From contig NW_022098066.1 of assembly GCF_002288925.2 (NCBI RefSeq), forward strand, positions 82,185,973 to 82,249,972: a stretch of DNA of 64,000 nucleotides. The letters are read 5' to 3'. Positions 11,351 to 25,400 of the stretch are shown here, piece after piece. The stretch comes from Delphinapterus leucas (taxonomy: Eukaryota > Chordata > Mammalia > Artiodactyla > Monodontidae). Position numbers and translations under genes: made by a program. Within the stretch, counting starts at the first letter, position 1. Each line of letters opens with the position of its first letter. The notes below the pieces were generated by a model. It did not search any database. It was not told the origin of the DNA and saw only the letters and a list, made by a program, of their open reading frames with translations.

Positions 11351-12185
11351 GCTATTTTATATATAGTAGTGTATATATGTTAATCCAGCCTCCTAGTTTA
11401 TCCCTCCCCCCCACCCCCCTTTCCCTTTGGTAACCTTAAGTTTGTTTTCTATGTCTGTTTTGTAAATAAGTTCATTTCTATGTTTTTTTAGATCCTACAT
11501 ATAATTGATATCATATGATATTTGTCTTTTCTCTGTCTGACTTACTTCACTTAGTATGATAATCTCTAGTTCCATCCATGTTGCTGCAAATGGCATTACT
11601 TCATTCTTTCCTATGGTTGAGTAATAATATCCCATTGTATATATGTACCACATCTTCTTTATCCATTCATCTGTTGATGGACACTTAGGTTGCTTCCATG
11701 TCTCGGCTATTGTAAATAGTGCTGCAATGAACATTGGGGTGCATGTGTCTTTTCGAATTACGGTTTTCAGGAGTGGGATTGCAGGATCATATGGTAGCTC
11801 TATTTTTAGTTTTTTAAGGAACCTTCATACTGTTCTCCACAGTGGCTGTACCAATTTACGTCCCCACCAACAGTGTAGGAGGGTTCCCTTTTCTCCATAC
11901 CCTCCCCAGCATTTATTATATGTAGAGTTTTTGATGACAGCCATTCTGACTGGTGTGAGGTGGTAGCTCACTGTTGTTTTGACTTGCATTCCTCTAATAA
12001 TTAGTGATGTCAAGGACCTACTACTGTATGGCACAAAGAACTGTACTCAATATTTTGTAATAACCGATAAGGGAAGAGAATCTGAAGAAGAATATATATA
12101 TATATAACTGAATCTGTGCTGTACGCCTGAAACTAAAACAATATTGCAAATCAACTATACTTTGATCAAAAATAAATAAATAAAT
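11351..12185 (+). mobile_element. L1 3' end with inverted 5' segment (twin-primed)
   Basis: From 11351 to about 12011 the minus strand reads L1 ORF2 C-terminal and 3'-UTR sequence, starting at acatcactaattattagagg and ending ctactatatataaaatag. From about 12012 the plus strand resumes the same element at caaggacctactactgtatg and continues to the L1 3' end (gcaaatcaactatactttg) and an A-rich tail. The two halves meet with only about ten consensus bases missing. This is the standard signature of an L1 5' inversion during reverse transcription. It encodes no intact protein. A second L1 3' end abuts its tail. Confidence 0.85.
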
Positions 12186-12735
12186 ATGACACAAATGAAC
12201 CTATCTACAAAACAGAAACACACTCACACACAGAGAACAGACTTGTGGTTGCCAAGGGGGATGGGGGTGGGGAAGGGAGTCTGCGGTTAGCAGATGCAAA
12301 CTATTATATATAGGATGGATAAACAACAAGGTCCTACTGTATAGCACAGGGAACTATACTCAACTATCCTATGATAAACCATAATGGAAAAGAATTTTAA
12401 AAAGAATGTATACAGGGCTTCCCTGGTGGCGCAGTGGTTGGGGGTCCGCCTGCCGATGCAGGGGACGCGGGTTCGTGCCCCGGTCTGGGAAGATCCCGCG
12501 TGCCGCGGAGCGGTTGGGCCCGTGGGCCATGACCGCTGGGCCTGCGCGTCTGGAGCCTGTGCTCTGTGGCGGGGGAAGCCACGGCGGTGAGAGGCCCGCG
12601 TGCCACAGAGAAAAAAAAAAGTTAAAAAGAATGTATACATATGTATAACTGAATCACTTTGCTGTACAGCAGAAATTAACACAACACTAAATCTACTATA
12701 CTTCAATAAAAAAATAAATTTATTAAAAAAAGAAA
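12186..12735 (+). mobile_element. Second L1 3' end, split by a SINE
   Basis: It starts at atgacacaaatgaacctatc and includes aacaacaaggtcctactgta and gctgtacagcagaaattaac, ending with cttcaataaaaaaataaatt. This is the same cetartiodactyl-type L1 3' UTR as in its neighbour, joined to that element's A-rich tail. The CHR SINE at 12415-12621 is inserted in it. Confidence 0.88.
12415..12621 (+). mobile_element. CHR-2-type SINE inside an L1
   Basis: A complete CHR copy from gggcttccctggtggcgcag to an A tail. It is flanked by a perfect 18-bp TSD, ttaaaaagaatgtataca, at 12397-12414 and 12622-12639. The copy is unusually GC-rich, with cccgcgtgccgcggagc. Confidence 0.96.
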
Positions 12736-13834
12736 AACAAGAAAAATAAGTACGTGGTATTGATTTTGTAGGAGTGGGGTCACTTTCATAATGATCTTTT
12801 CTTATTGCACCGTCCTATGGTCTTAAAAGCAAAGGATGAATGAGTAAGACTATGGGCAGTGCCTGTGTCAGAAAATATAACAGAGTGAACCCAATAGGAC
12901 TGTACTGAAATGGGAACTATGACCTGGGCCTCATGAGCATCAAGTTCTAGCCATGTGAGCTTAGGACCACTAAACAGACACCATTTTATGAGCTGCAAGA
13001 CATCGGGATACAAACAGTTCATTATGGTTTTCTCAGCACACCACAAACAAATCATCAATCTGACTTGGAGTTACAAGTGACTGGGAAACAAGAGGAGGAA
13101 GGGGGAAAAAGGAAAGAAAAGAAATGGTCGCTGAGCCTTAGCACTTCTGGAAGAAGCCCTCCCCTCCTAGTCACCTCTCAACTTGGGCGGGGGGAACCTT
13201 TCACCACATCAACGGCCCTGCTAAGGGGCAACTCTCATTAGCAACAACAATCACCACGTGAGGAACATGTAAAAATGAGCTTGGCTGACCCCTGCCCTGA
13301 CCCTGCTACCTCCTCTTCTTTGGTTAAGTCAAGAGAATTCGGTCTCCAATATACGCTTCCAGCCAGCAGTCACCCAGGCTCCTGAGTTGGGAAGTTTCAT
13401 CTTTTCATATTATAGCAGGGCATTCTTGTAACCTCTGTCCTACAAACCTTGTCCTCTACACACAGGAGAGTTTCCATTCCGCTCCTGAAGTGAAAGGGCA
13501 GAGGACAAGCTTGACTATTCTACAACTTCCCAGGACGAAAGATGGTTGAAACATTTTGCACAAACACTGGAGTCTACAGGGTCTGCCTAATGAGGGGCTG
13601 TGTGCATGCACTAACGTACAAGCACACACATGTATATATGAGGCTAGGGTTACAAGTGGCTAAGGGGATCCTGTAGGTGTGCAGGATACACATGCAGATA
13701 AACGCATGTGAACGTTCCCATGAATCCTAGACACCATCATCTTTTTCAGGCCTCCTCAAAAGCCTGGTTTCCCTGCATCCTGATCAATTATTTTTTTCTA
13801 AAGAGTCACCAACTTAATCTCATCGTGTACAGTG

Positions 13835-14350
13835 GATTGTGCCATTTGCCTGTTCAAGCCCTTTGATGCCTTCCATTACACTTAGGATAAAATTCTAAGT
13901 CCTATCTACATTTTCTGCCTACCTCTCCAGTCTCTCCCCTTGAAACACCACTCGTGCCAGGCACTCTGGCTTTTATTTTTATCCTTTCTCAACATGATCA
14001 CAATCTTTCCCCCCTACAGGTCTTTGCACGAGCTGTTCCCTGTACCTGGAGCACTCTTAGGCTCAACCATCCCCTAATAATTCATACCCACCGTCCATAG
14101 CTGAAAGAGACAGTACATACCTACCCCAAACTCAACTAGTTCTACCTGTTAATATGCTAATAACCTCTACTTTTCCCACTAGGTATTTATTATAGTTCAA
14201 AATCTTACAGATAATATGCTTTATGTCTGTGTTACTAGTCTGTAAGTTCCATGGAGAAATGGGTGGTACCATTTACTTCATCAGTGAATCCCTAGCACTT
14301 AGCACATGCCCAGCTAATAATATTTCTTGAGAAGTAATCAAAAATATTTG
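13835..14350 (+). mobile_element. L2 3' end
   Basis: The order of phrases follows the L2 consensus in sense: gataaaattctaagtc, ggtctttgcacgagctgttc, agcactcttagg, ctgtaagttccatgg and a final aaatatttgttaaac. Old and well diverged. Confidence 0.75.
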
Positions 14351-15240
14351 TTAAACAAATTTGATCTGCTCTTGTCTTCTCTCACTTAAGTCATTCTAAC
14401 CTCAAAATAATAATCATCTTTCAACTCATCTCCCTCACACCTTTAGGGTGTCTCTATCCTATTCATACTCCCAAACTTTCCATCACCCACTTATTTACAT
14501 CCCCCCATCAATACACATGCCTCTCATTCCACCCTCTTCCTTAGCTGCTGAACTCCATCTCATTTATTCCACACCGAATTCACCCTGCCTTTTGACCTTA
14601 ATCCTTCAACTGTGTCTCAAGGGTGACTCTATATTGTGGGGTACCTTACTTCTTCAACTGAAACCCAAGATTGTCCTAAAGACTACATCCCATCAGCAGG
14701 CAGCCCTCCTCAGTAGAGGTCCTCCTCTTCCAGTTGCCTCCATCTGCATGAAGGTAAATAGGCAAAGAATCACTCTTTCCTTTATTTCCTAATGGTGCTA
14801 CTGACTTCAAATAGTAAAAATAGGCTTATTCAGCTATTTCTAGGTACTAGACACTGTGATGAGTGCTTACACTGATTGTCAAACGTAAAACTATCCTACA
14901 AAATTAGTCCAGATTTACAGACATAGTACAGACCCGGTCCACACTGAAGAAAGATACTAAAGTATCTCAGGGAAGTAAGGAGAAGAGACCCTGACAGCAC
15001 CCAATAATAGCCCTGAATTTGGAGGCATGAAATTGGAAAATTTAATGCTCCATTCATTCATTCATTCATTCATTCAACAAATATGTATATACTACATGCC
15101 AGGCTTGACCTGAGACTAAAATGGTAAACAAAAGAGTTGTGGATTGTACCCAGAACGTACAGACAAGTAAGGGTTTTACAACCAAATAAATAGTTATAAT
15201 AGTGGGTAAGAAGTGCTCTAATAGATACATATTGCCTTAG

Positions 15241-15707
<467 letters not shown>

Positions 15708-15712
<5 letters not shown>

Positions 15713-15750
15713 AAGAAAGAGAGAGAGAGAGAGGAGAGAAAGAGAGAGAC
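15708..15750. repeat. GA-rich simple repeat
   Basis: Runs of gaaa and gaga follow directly on the UBE2D3 pseudogene 3' UTR and probably evolved from its poly(A) tail. Confidence 0.85.
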
Positions 15751-18700
15751 TTTATATGTTAACCAGGTTGTGTAAGAATGTGTATGTATGTGAGAGGATG
15801 TGTAGAAAGGGGGATGGTGGGGAGGGTACTTCAGGCAGAAGGAGGTGTATCTGTACAGGTTTGAACAGAAGGCAAAATGTGACTTATTTGAGGCAATGAA
15901 AAAGAACACTGTGGTTCAATTACAAGGCATGCATCCGTGGAGATAAGGCTGGAGAGGGAGTTATACTCAGAGCCTTGGAACTCTATCCAAAGACAAGGGG
16001 GACCTACTGAATCACTCTAGGCAAAGAAACAACACAATCCAATTTGTGTTTCAGAAACCCCACCATGCTGCTACAGGGAGAATGGACTGAACTCCACCCC
16101 ATCCTTCCAGGTCAACAGCAATTTAAAGCACTGAGGAGTCCCAGGGCTCCTGTGGCCGCTAGAGCAACAAGAAAGTCTGTGGTGCTTCTGGGGCAAATTC
16201 CGGATGCAACAGCACTAAAGAGCATCCAGCCTTAGCCACTATAGAGGAGGGATGGAGGTCGTGTCAATGCCGGGTATTCAGAAAGCTGATGCTGGCACAG
16301 AGGCTTCTCCACACAGAGAAGAAAATGGTGCCACACTTCTGTCTCCCTGCTAGGAGGTCCACACTCTGGCTCTCGCACTTCCTTGGGCTGCCGGGCTGTT
16401 AAACAGTTTACATAAAGAGCCCCTCACTTCCCTGGAAGAAGAAACTAACTGTAGCAGGGGTTCCAAAGAGAATCAATCTACTCTATTTATGGGCAAGCCA
16501 TTACTAGTGAGCAGAATGAGTAAAACAAAAAACAACCTGGAGTCCATTAGAACATTTTTCAATATAAAAGATGTAGAGGTACCACTTAAGATGTAGATTA
16601 AAAGCATACTTGTGAAAAATGTGCACTTCCAGAAACTAGTACATTATAGAAAGAATTGGTTCTGTATGCTAAAGAATTTTATACACATGTAGGTTTTCAG
16701 AAGAAATGAAAATATAGGGCATCATACTCTGATGAAATGGGGTGGGCTGAGACAAAGGCAGAAATAGAGAGGACCTAGATGCAATGAGTAAATACTATAA
16801 GAATATAAGAATGTAAATCAACTATACTCCAATAAAAATTTTTTAAAAAAAATATAAGAATGCCGTTCAAATACAAATCAGAATTGAAAATGATAAAGGA
16901 CAGAACTGACAATGAAGAAAAATCAGTTATGAAGGAAAAACTTAGGAAGCTCTTGTGAAATGCAAAGGAAAAAACAAGCAGATTAAAATATAGAGAGAAA
17001 AGATTTTAGCTATGAGGAAGAATGAAGACCTAGTGTAAAGGTAATAGGTGTTCCTGAAGACACAAAAACAGATGAGAAACATAATCTTTTCTGAGGTGAG
17101 AACAGAACTAAGTCTGCAGATCCAAAGGGCTCGAAAAGACTAGGAAAAAATAATAGGAAATATACCTATACCAATATTGGTTAAAGTTCTGATTTTAAAG
17201 AGGGAGGAGAGAGGTGAAAGGAGAGACAGAAAGACAGAGAGGGAGAGAGAGAATGACTGAGCAGACACTGGACTTCCCTATAATACTCATTACAAGAAGC
17301 AAAGGAACAATATCTAGGAACTTCATAACAATGTAATTTGTGACCCAAGAATTCAGTATCTATACAAAATGCCATTTGTGTATGAAGGCAACTAAATTAA
17401 AAAAATATTTTTCAAATATACAAGAGCTCTGAGGATATGCCAACATGTCACTTTTCTGTAAAAAAATTCTCAAAGATATACTCATTTGACTGAAAAAGTA
17501 AATGAAAATAAAAAACTCAGGAATGAGAAGGTTGTGATATAAATGTACTGGTAGTTAGCACAGAACAACTTATACAGAGAACTAAGCCCAAAGTGTTATA
17601 AATTGGATTTTAAAACAGTATACATAGCAATAATTTTTAAAGAACATGGGTAAGACTTTAAATTTCAGTAATAATAACACTATAATATAAATTTTAAAAT
17701 CCCAGGTCACATGAACAAAACCTGGAGAGTGAGAAGAAGATTAAGAGAAATATGTTCATTCCTTACCTTACAGAAAAGGATATACTTTCATTTTTGACAG
17801 AAAAAAGTAGAGAGATGAATGCAAGTCCAAATTATTCTAAACATGTATATCTTTTAAAATTAAAAAAACACTAAACACTAAATATAATTTAAATCATTTC
17901 ACCTCTATTGTCCTCGCGGACCAACTTCCACTTCCTTGAATTACTTAAGCACATGGTTTATGTTCCTCTCATTCTTTGCTCTCCTATCTCCCATGAAATC
18001 AACATCTGGGTTGAGGACCAATAAGGTCATCTGAGCCAAGAGTTCTTACTTTTCTCAACTCGACAGACCTCCACATCCACTCATTATCACAAACAGACTC
18101 ACATTCTGGATCTCATTATAAGACACTCATTGTTCCAACTCCAAGATCTCAAACTGGTACTTCCACTCTCTCAATATAACTTCCAATCTCCCTTCTCTCC
18201 CATTCCCAACAACCATTTCACTTAATTTTTCCCCACTAAAACTTGAAAGAGTAAACCACTCCTAAATAACCCAGTTCACTAACCAACCCCTTTCCAGCTG
18301 CCTTAACTCTTTGTCTAGCCAAGGTTCTATGGTTGGTCACATGAATGAAGCTTCTGTCCCTAAAGCTACTGCCCTGCTGCCCCGTCTCTCTCTTTCTGTC
18401 CCCCCATTTTTTACCTGTACAAAATCTTGAATAAGTGATTTATTCCCACTCCTCCTTTTACTCCTCCCTCAATATCCACTTTTCTCTTCAACCTCTTGCA
18501 ATCTGGCTTTCTTCTCTCCTTTACAGAGGAACTCCATTTTAGAAGATTTCCAATGACCTCAAAAATTCTAACTCTCTGCAATTATCATTTGGATTTGAGT
18601 CTCCAGGTTGTCATTCATTCAATAACCATCATTTGTTACAATTGGTCCTGGGAATGCCAAAATAAGTAAGGCCAGTTCCCAATTCCCCAGAGGCTGAGAG

Positions 18701-19206
18701 TGTATTAGGTGAGGTAATAAGCATATAAAACAGTAAGAGCAGTATAATATTGCAGGCGCTATAAAGAGGCATGTAGAGTTGAGTCAAAGGTACAATCTTA
18801 AAATGCACCCCCTGACTCAGTGATGCTATAATGGCAGAGCTTCTTCCGAACTCTTACACATCCCCTTCTCTCACCTTCATTCTTTGGATCCTTTTCCTCA
18901 TCAATTTTCTTAAGTGTAGACTTAAGATCCAGACCCTCTGGCCTTCTCAGTCCGCACACTTTCCTTACAGACTTGAACATTTCCAAGCAAACCAAAAATA
19001 AGACTCAAAATCTGAGGCTCTAGCCCCTACCTCCATTTTGACCTCCTAGGTCTTACTGCTGAATGTTTTCACTTGGAAAACTCACCACCATCTCTAGCCT
19101 ATTTCTTTATCTCTGTCAACAGTCCCCACATTCTCCCACTACTCAGATTTTAAAATAGAAGTTAACTCTTCTCAATCTCCCCCCTCACCCAAACAAGTGC
19201 TTACAT

Positions 19207-19935
19207 CAGTGGTCCCCAAACTTCTTGGCACCAGGGACTGGTTTCTTGAAATACAAATCTTCCAAGGACCGGAGGGCGGGGGAATGGTTTTGGGATGTTT
19301 CAAGCACATTACATTTATTGTGCACTTTATTTCTATTATTATTGCATTGCAATATATAATGAAATAATTATACAACTCACCATAATGCAGAATCAGTGGG
19401 AGCCCTGAGCTTGTTTTTCTGCAACTAGATGGTCCCATCTGGGGATGATGGGAGACAGTGACACCCAAAGTGTGTTGCTTATGTCCAGTCTACTCCATAA
19501 GATGCAGCTTCATTGTCACTTGCCACTCACTGATAGGGTTTTGATATGAGTCTACAAGCAATTGATTTATTATGGGCTCTGTGCAGTCACACCTCTCTGC
19601 TAATGATAATCTGTATTTGCAGCCGCTCCCCAGCGTTAGTATCACCGCCTCGGCTCCACCTCCGATCATCAGGCATTAGATTCTCATAAGGAGCGCGCAA
19701 CCTAGATCCCTCGCATGCGCAGTTCACAGTAGGGTTCATGCTCCTATGAAAATCTAATGCCGCTGCTGATCTGACAGGAGGCGGAACTCAGGTGGTAATG
19801 AGAGTGATGGGGAGCGGCTGTACATACAGATGAAGCTTCGCTCGCTCACCTGACACTCACCTCCTGCTGTGCGGCCCAGTTCCTAACAGGCCATGGACTG
19901 CTACCAGTCCATGGCCTGGGGGTTGGGTACCCCTG
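19207..19935. mobile_element. hAT-like non-autonomous DNA transposon
   Basis: The ends are imperfect terminal inverted repeats: cagtggtccccaaactt on the left and gggttgggtacccctg on the right. The flanks gcttacat and acttagat fit an 8-bp target duplication (6 of 8 matching), typical of hAT elements. The interior contains a long imperfect palindrome (about 19673-19765) around gcattagattctcataagg. I recognise it as a common mammalian MER-class element but will not name the subfamily. Confidence 0.8.
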
Positions 19936-21647
19936 ACTTAGATGGTCCCCAATTCCTATCCATGCTTCTTTCAAACTCATGATCATTCCTACTTTTTAAC
20001 TCCTATTGTGGTTATGTGTTGACTTCCTTATTTCTCCCTAGTGAATTTGACCATTCTTCAAAGATTAGGAATTGATATATTTCTTTTCTGTGTCTCTTAT
20101 AGCATCTAGCATAGTATGTAACTGTAAGTTAATCAGTAAATATCTGTTATTGAAGCTACCTTACAACCATTCTCTGAGGGCTTGAAAAGTCATGAAATGA
20201 AACTGGATCTTTCCTGGGATGCAGCAAAAGCCAGACATTGAGTCATGGACCACGAGGGCAGAAAAGATCCCTCAGTCTCACCTCCTGCATTTATTGGGCC
20301 ACACTAACCACTCACCCCTGTTCCCACCAACACAACCACTAATTAGCTCTGAGACCTCTGGGATGACAGTGCTTTAGGTTAGCACTCCGGCAGTCTGCTC
20401 AAATGATAGCAAACTGAGGTTGGGTTGGGGGGATGGAGCAGAATTCAAAAAAACAGGCTTATTTTCAAATCCCCACAATCAAGTTGACAGCAGAGAAACT
20501 GAAACGGGAGATGCATTTTTCCATTCCTCCATGCAGACTACAGATGAAAAAACTTTTGCAGTCCCAGATATACTTAGTTTCCACTCTCACCAAAACGCTC
20601 CATTTCTATAGTATTAAAAATACAGAAAAGTGATTTTGAGAAAAGCCTCATTCTAGAGAACAACTTGCACCAACTAGAGGCAAGTCTGAAATAGGAGCAC
20701 TGAGTTCAAAATCAAAATACCACCATGAAAAGACTCCATTCCCAGAGAGCACCTCTGGCAGCATGTACTTGGTGATTTGTGCCAAAAATTTTTGCTAAAG
20801 TTGGAGCAATTGACAGCACAGGAAATCTTAACTAACACTTTAGGTTCATCATGCTATAAAGGAGAGCTGAGAGAAAATGTGATTGGTTTTATTTGACTCA
20901 TGTCCACCTAACTTCCATTGTTCACTTCTGCTTAGTGTCCCAAAGCACTATTCCAAGCCCAAGCTGAAATTCCATTTCTGGGTTCTGCACAGGAAAATAA
21001 ATCATGTCTGCCCTAGGAGTGAACCCAAAACCAAAAGCAGCCAGAGAGGAATTTGTGAGTTGAGTTTAGAGTCAACTTTAATTCTGAAGGAAATGAACCT
21101 TTAAAAGGAAAATTCAAATAACAACCTATGTAGACAAAACATTAATCTACACGGCTTCAATTAATTTGGGGACCTTTTGTAACTTTTTTTCTTAAGTGGA
21201 TATCTGCCAGAGCAGACCTTCTCTCATAAGATGGCTTGGAGCCAAAGACAGTAATAGCCAAGACATTTGTGCTCAGGCTTCCTCAAATCCTTAGGTATAC
21301 ATACATATCCTAAAGGAACATCCAACTACCAACTTATCTCTATAACAAGATTCCTATTAAAAAAAAAAAAAGTAAACCATTTGCCCAACTCCCAACACCA
21401 ATTTCTTTCTTCCCCCTGGGCTTTAGTTTGTCCAGAAGAGTGGTAGCCTTTGAAGGCACAAATTAGTACTATTCTAGACAACCATGTCAGGTAAAACCAC
21501 TCTGCACTGGGCTAGGTAGTAGATCAACTACTTATAAAGCCTAGTAGGAAGGTTAAAAGACAAAAGTAGTAAAATCATCTAGAGCCACAATAAGTAGTTA
21601 ATGGAAACACAGAAAGATGTAAAATATGATGTCAAAAACAGTAATCA

Positions 21648-21852
21648 GGGCTTCCCCGGTGGCGCAGTGGTTGAGAGTCCGCCTGCCGATGCAGGGGACA
21701 CGGGTTCGTGCCCCGGTCCGGGAAGATCCCACATGCCGCAGAGCGGCTGGGCCCGTGAGCCATGGCCACTGAGCCTGCACGTCCGGAGCCTGTGCTCCGC
21801 AACGGGAGAGGCCACAACAGTGAGAGGTCCGCGTACCGCAAAAAAAAAAAAC
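21648..21852 (+). mobile_element. CHR-2-type SINE
   Basis: Full-length copy from gggcttccccggtggcgcag to gcgtaccgc plus an A tail. No convincing TSD was seen. It lies antisense to NOTCH2 in intron 5. Confidence 0.94.
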
Positions 21853-23238
21853 CAACTCTACCCCTCATACAGTTATTGTGAAGATTACATAAAATAAAAC
21901 ACTGTAATTAGCTCATTATTTGGGTGCTAATAAACACTGGTTAACTCTCAGCTCCCAGCCCCATTCATTTCCTTAATTTGTATAAGGCAGAAAATACTTA
22001 CGTGACTTTATTTACAGCTCTAATGTCAATATCAATAGGAACACTACAACCCAAAATTTTCTTTCTATTCTTCTCAGAATGAGGTTGGGGCTGGGATCAG
22101 GAACAGCTCAGCTATATGCTACTGACAACAAAGGTCTGTAAAGCGCTCTGGTAACTGACATCATCAACAGTTCAACGACCCCATTCCCTCACCTCAAGCA
22201 CATAATAATGCTAATATTAATGTGGTGAGCATTATCACAGAGGAATGTATGGGGTAGTAAGGGAGCCCAGAGGGTGACACTTAGCTCAGCCTAGAGAGAG
22301 GGGACCATAGGGAGAGGAGAGGAGAAGGGAAATCCAGAGAAAAGAAATGGTGTGAGCAAGGACATAGGGCGTGGCTGAAATAGGAAGCTGTTCTTATCGC
22401 CGAAGAAGCAGATGGGGCTGAGACCAGGGAGGACTTCACATAATGAAGGAAGGACCTTGGGCTTTATCCTGTTGGTCATCGGGACAGTTATAAAAAAAAA
22501 ACAAGGTTGTCACTGGAATTCAAAGATTGGCATCGGTGAAAAAGAAGAAGGAAACCTGTGGTAGGAAACCAAAGACTGAGGGTATTTTCAATGACAGCAG
22601 ATCAAAAGAAATAAATACTGACACATTGACACATTGAATTATCAATTCTGCCATCCCCTCTAGAAAAAATACAAAAGCACATGGAAAAAGAAACATCTTC
22701 AAAAGGCTTTCATAGGAAAAAGGTATTTACTAAACACCCTGGGGCAAGAAATTTTGGTAAAATATCATTTCACTGGGAAACTTTCCCCCAAGATTGGACC
22801 TTCCTAATTAATATCAAAGCAGGAAACTGAGTGTGCTATCAAAGAAAAATCAGCAGTGAAATCACAATTATCATTTAATCTTCATTGGCATCAGGAGCCT
22901 TGGTACCACACAGAGCCACTCTCTCCCACAGGGCAAGGGAGAGATTAGAATGGGGTCAAGTTCCTAACAAGTATCTCATCCTGCCCAATACCACTGTGAG
23001 GATCATTAAAAAGAGAAAAATTCAAATCTTTCCAGTTACTATTTGTCACATAATTAACTTTACAGTAATCTTTTTAAGTTGGAAAAAAAATGGCCTATGA
23101 AAAAAATCACCAGAGAAATGGCAAAAGCTAAAGAGAAGAGAGACTATGACAGAAAGAGCAGAGGGTTAGGAGTAAAGTCCTAGGATCAAGAAATCAAGAA
23201 GAAATTCTAGGGGAAGTCCAATTTTAGGGAAAGTATCT

Positions 23239-23259
23239 TAAAAAAAAAAAAAAAAAAAC
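23239..23259. repeat. Poly(A) tract
   Basis: An uninterrupted A run of about 19 bases with no recognised retroelement upstream. Confidence 0.8.
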
Positions 23260-24034
23260 AGTTTGGGGATTAAAAGCAGAAATGTGTGCCCTTCCAGGAA
23301 ATCGTATTATTGAAGTTTTAAACCCTTTTAATCTTTTTCTACTCCTAAGTCTACAGCTCTAAAGAGTACTCTAAATACTTAGCTGCTGCAGATGAGGGAA
23401 GGCAATTCGGAGACTCTAAGGAATACCAGGTAGTAACCACAGCAATCCAATTTCAAGACTTCTTTGCTGGGCACAATCCTTCGCTGGTACTGGAGTTTCT
23501 TCCTTATGACGTTAACTTATTCTTGGGTTTCCACATTAAATCAATCAACTTCTCTCAAAAAGGCTCAGTTTTAATCACTTAATCAGTTCTTACTTGTCTC
23601 CACTTTCAGTTAGATAAATAGATATAAACAGGAATTGGAACCAAACGTCTGCATAAACTCAATTTCAAAAATAAGAGGAAAATCTGCTTAAGACAACATT
23701 AGAAGCTTCCAAGAGGTTGTAAATTTAAGCAAGACTGCTCTTCTAATGTCAGAGGCAGAAAAAATCTGTGTGCAAAAAGGGATACAAAAAAGGAAAAAAT
23801 AGCAATGGAGATGGGTGTCGTAAAAATAATGTCATCAAGAGGACCTGCCCAACCCTTTGCATAATTATAGGACATGACAATAAGATGAGATAGATTTCTG
23901 TCTGTGAAGAAACAATAAGCTCTGAACTCTCGCAGCCTGCATAATTTATTTTCATTTTTTTTTTAGTTGGAAGAAGGAAGAGCATTTTAATAACCTTTTC
24001 ATGTAATTATGAATATTCTTTGATACTACACCAA

Positions 24035-24190
24035 AACTTGACAAGTTGTAGCTTCTTCTTCTTTTCCAGCTTTATTGAGCTCTATTTAACATAACATTTG
24101 TGTAGGCTTAAGGAGTACAACATGATGATTTGATATACATATGTATTGTGGAATGATTACCACGATAAGATCAGTTAACACATCCATTGC
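24035..24190 (+). mobile_element. L1M-type 3' UTR fragment (probable)
   Basis: The stretch ccagctttattgagctctat through gtacaacatgatgatttgat resembles the old L1M 3'-UTR segment seen across mammals. Orientation is not certain. Confidence 0.55.
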
Positions 24191-24582
24191 TTCACACAGT
24201 TACCATTTTTTGTGTGTATATGGTAAGAACATTTATATTTTTGCATTTAAGTATGTTCCTTTCCTCTCAAATATTTAATAAGCACCTACTATGTTCCAGG
24301 CAATCTGCTGTTTTACCAGATAATAACGTCAGAGTCTTTCAATCACATTCTTTCTCGTATCTCCCACAGCACCTGGCGTGGTGCTGAGTTCACATCAGCT
24401 GCCCAATAAATACCCATGAAAATATTTCTTCCTTTAAGTGAACATGGGGGAACATATGGGGTTAGCACTATACCCAATGATGTAGTACAGAGACCCTTGT
24501 AAAAGATGCCCACTTCAATAACAGACTGCCACTGGTTACCAACCTATGCCCCATTCTGACTGATTTGTCACACCGTACATAC

Positions 24583-24705
24583 CTGTCCACTGAGGGGGGC
24601 AGCGGCAGTTGTAAGTGTTGACCCCATCCACACAAACCCCTCCATTCTGACACTTGTGATTAGGACAGTCATCAATATTCCGCTCACAGGTGACCCCTTC
24701 AAAAC
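24583..24705 (-). CDS. NOTCH2: NOTCH2 exon 5 (end of EGF 6, most of EGF 7)
   Basis: This 123-bp exon, about human residues 251-291, encodes [14 protein letters not shown] through CRCPPQWTG. It ends EGF 6 and carries most of EGF 7, a calcium-binding repeat (NIDDC) without an O-fucose site (CQNGGVC), as in human. GFEGVTC replaces human GFEGSTC, and CPNHKC replaces CPNHRC; both are mild. The acceptor is tcttactag and the donor G|gtatgt. Phase is 1 at both edges. It stands alone between an 18.5-kb intron downstream and a 10.3-kb intron upstream, both rich in repeats. Confidence 0.97.
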
Positions 24706-25189
24706 CTAGTAAGACAAGAACAGAGAAAATGATAAATTCTCACACAGATGGTGTGATCTGCTCTTCTCCACAAGGCATGGTCATCAGAACAGACTGACTT
24801 CATTATTTCAATTCAATAGGCAGCAGCTGGTCAACCCAAGACTCACCATATAAAAATCCCCCAATCTTCTGTCTTCTCTTGCCTCAAGCATAGTTAGACA
24901 CTTAAAATGATTCATTATGCCAATGACATGCCTTCATAGTTACCTCACAAGTATTTCAAAGTGTTTTCATGAAATAAAATCCCAGTGAAGATAAATGTCT
25001 ACTCAGAACAGCTATTTACTCATTCTAAAAAAAAAGGGTATTAGATTTTCCCCAGCTCCATGCTAGATTAATGGGAAGAACAGATAAAAGATTACCTAAT
25101 TAAATTTAAATTCCTTTTTTTTTTCCCTTGGGAAAATCAGCGTGGGGGGGGGGGGGACATAAGAAAAAATATTGAACTTAAAAGTCTGT

Positions 25190-25400
25190 AGATACGGGTC
25201 AAGTTCCAACCTCACTGCTTATAAGCTATTTAATACATGGTAAATTACAAACTCTGAAGTAGCTTCCTCATATGTAAAATGAGGCTGACTGCACCTGCCC
25301 AGCCTGCCTTTCTAGGTTGTTATAAGTGCCACATCATGAGTAAGGTAGAAATAAAGATAAAAAGCTATCTGAATATCGGGTGGCATTATTACTAACTAAA
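25190..25400 (-). mobile_element. MIR SINE fragment
   Basis: Reverse-complement MIR phrases appear: gggtcaagttccaacctcac, cttcctcatatgtaaaatga and ttgttataagtgc. Moderately diverged. Confidence 0.65.
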
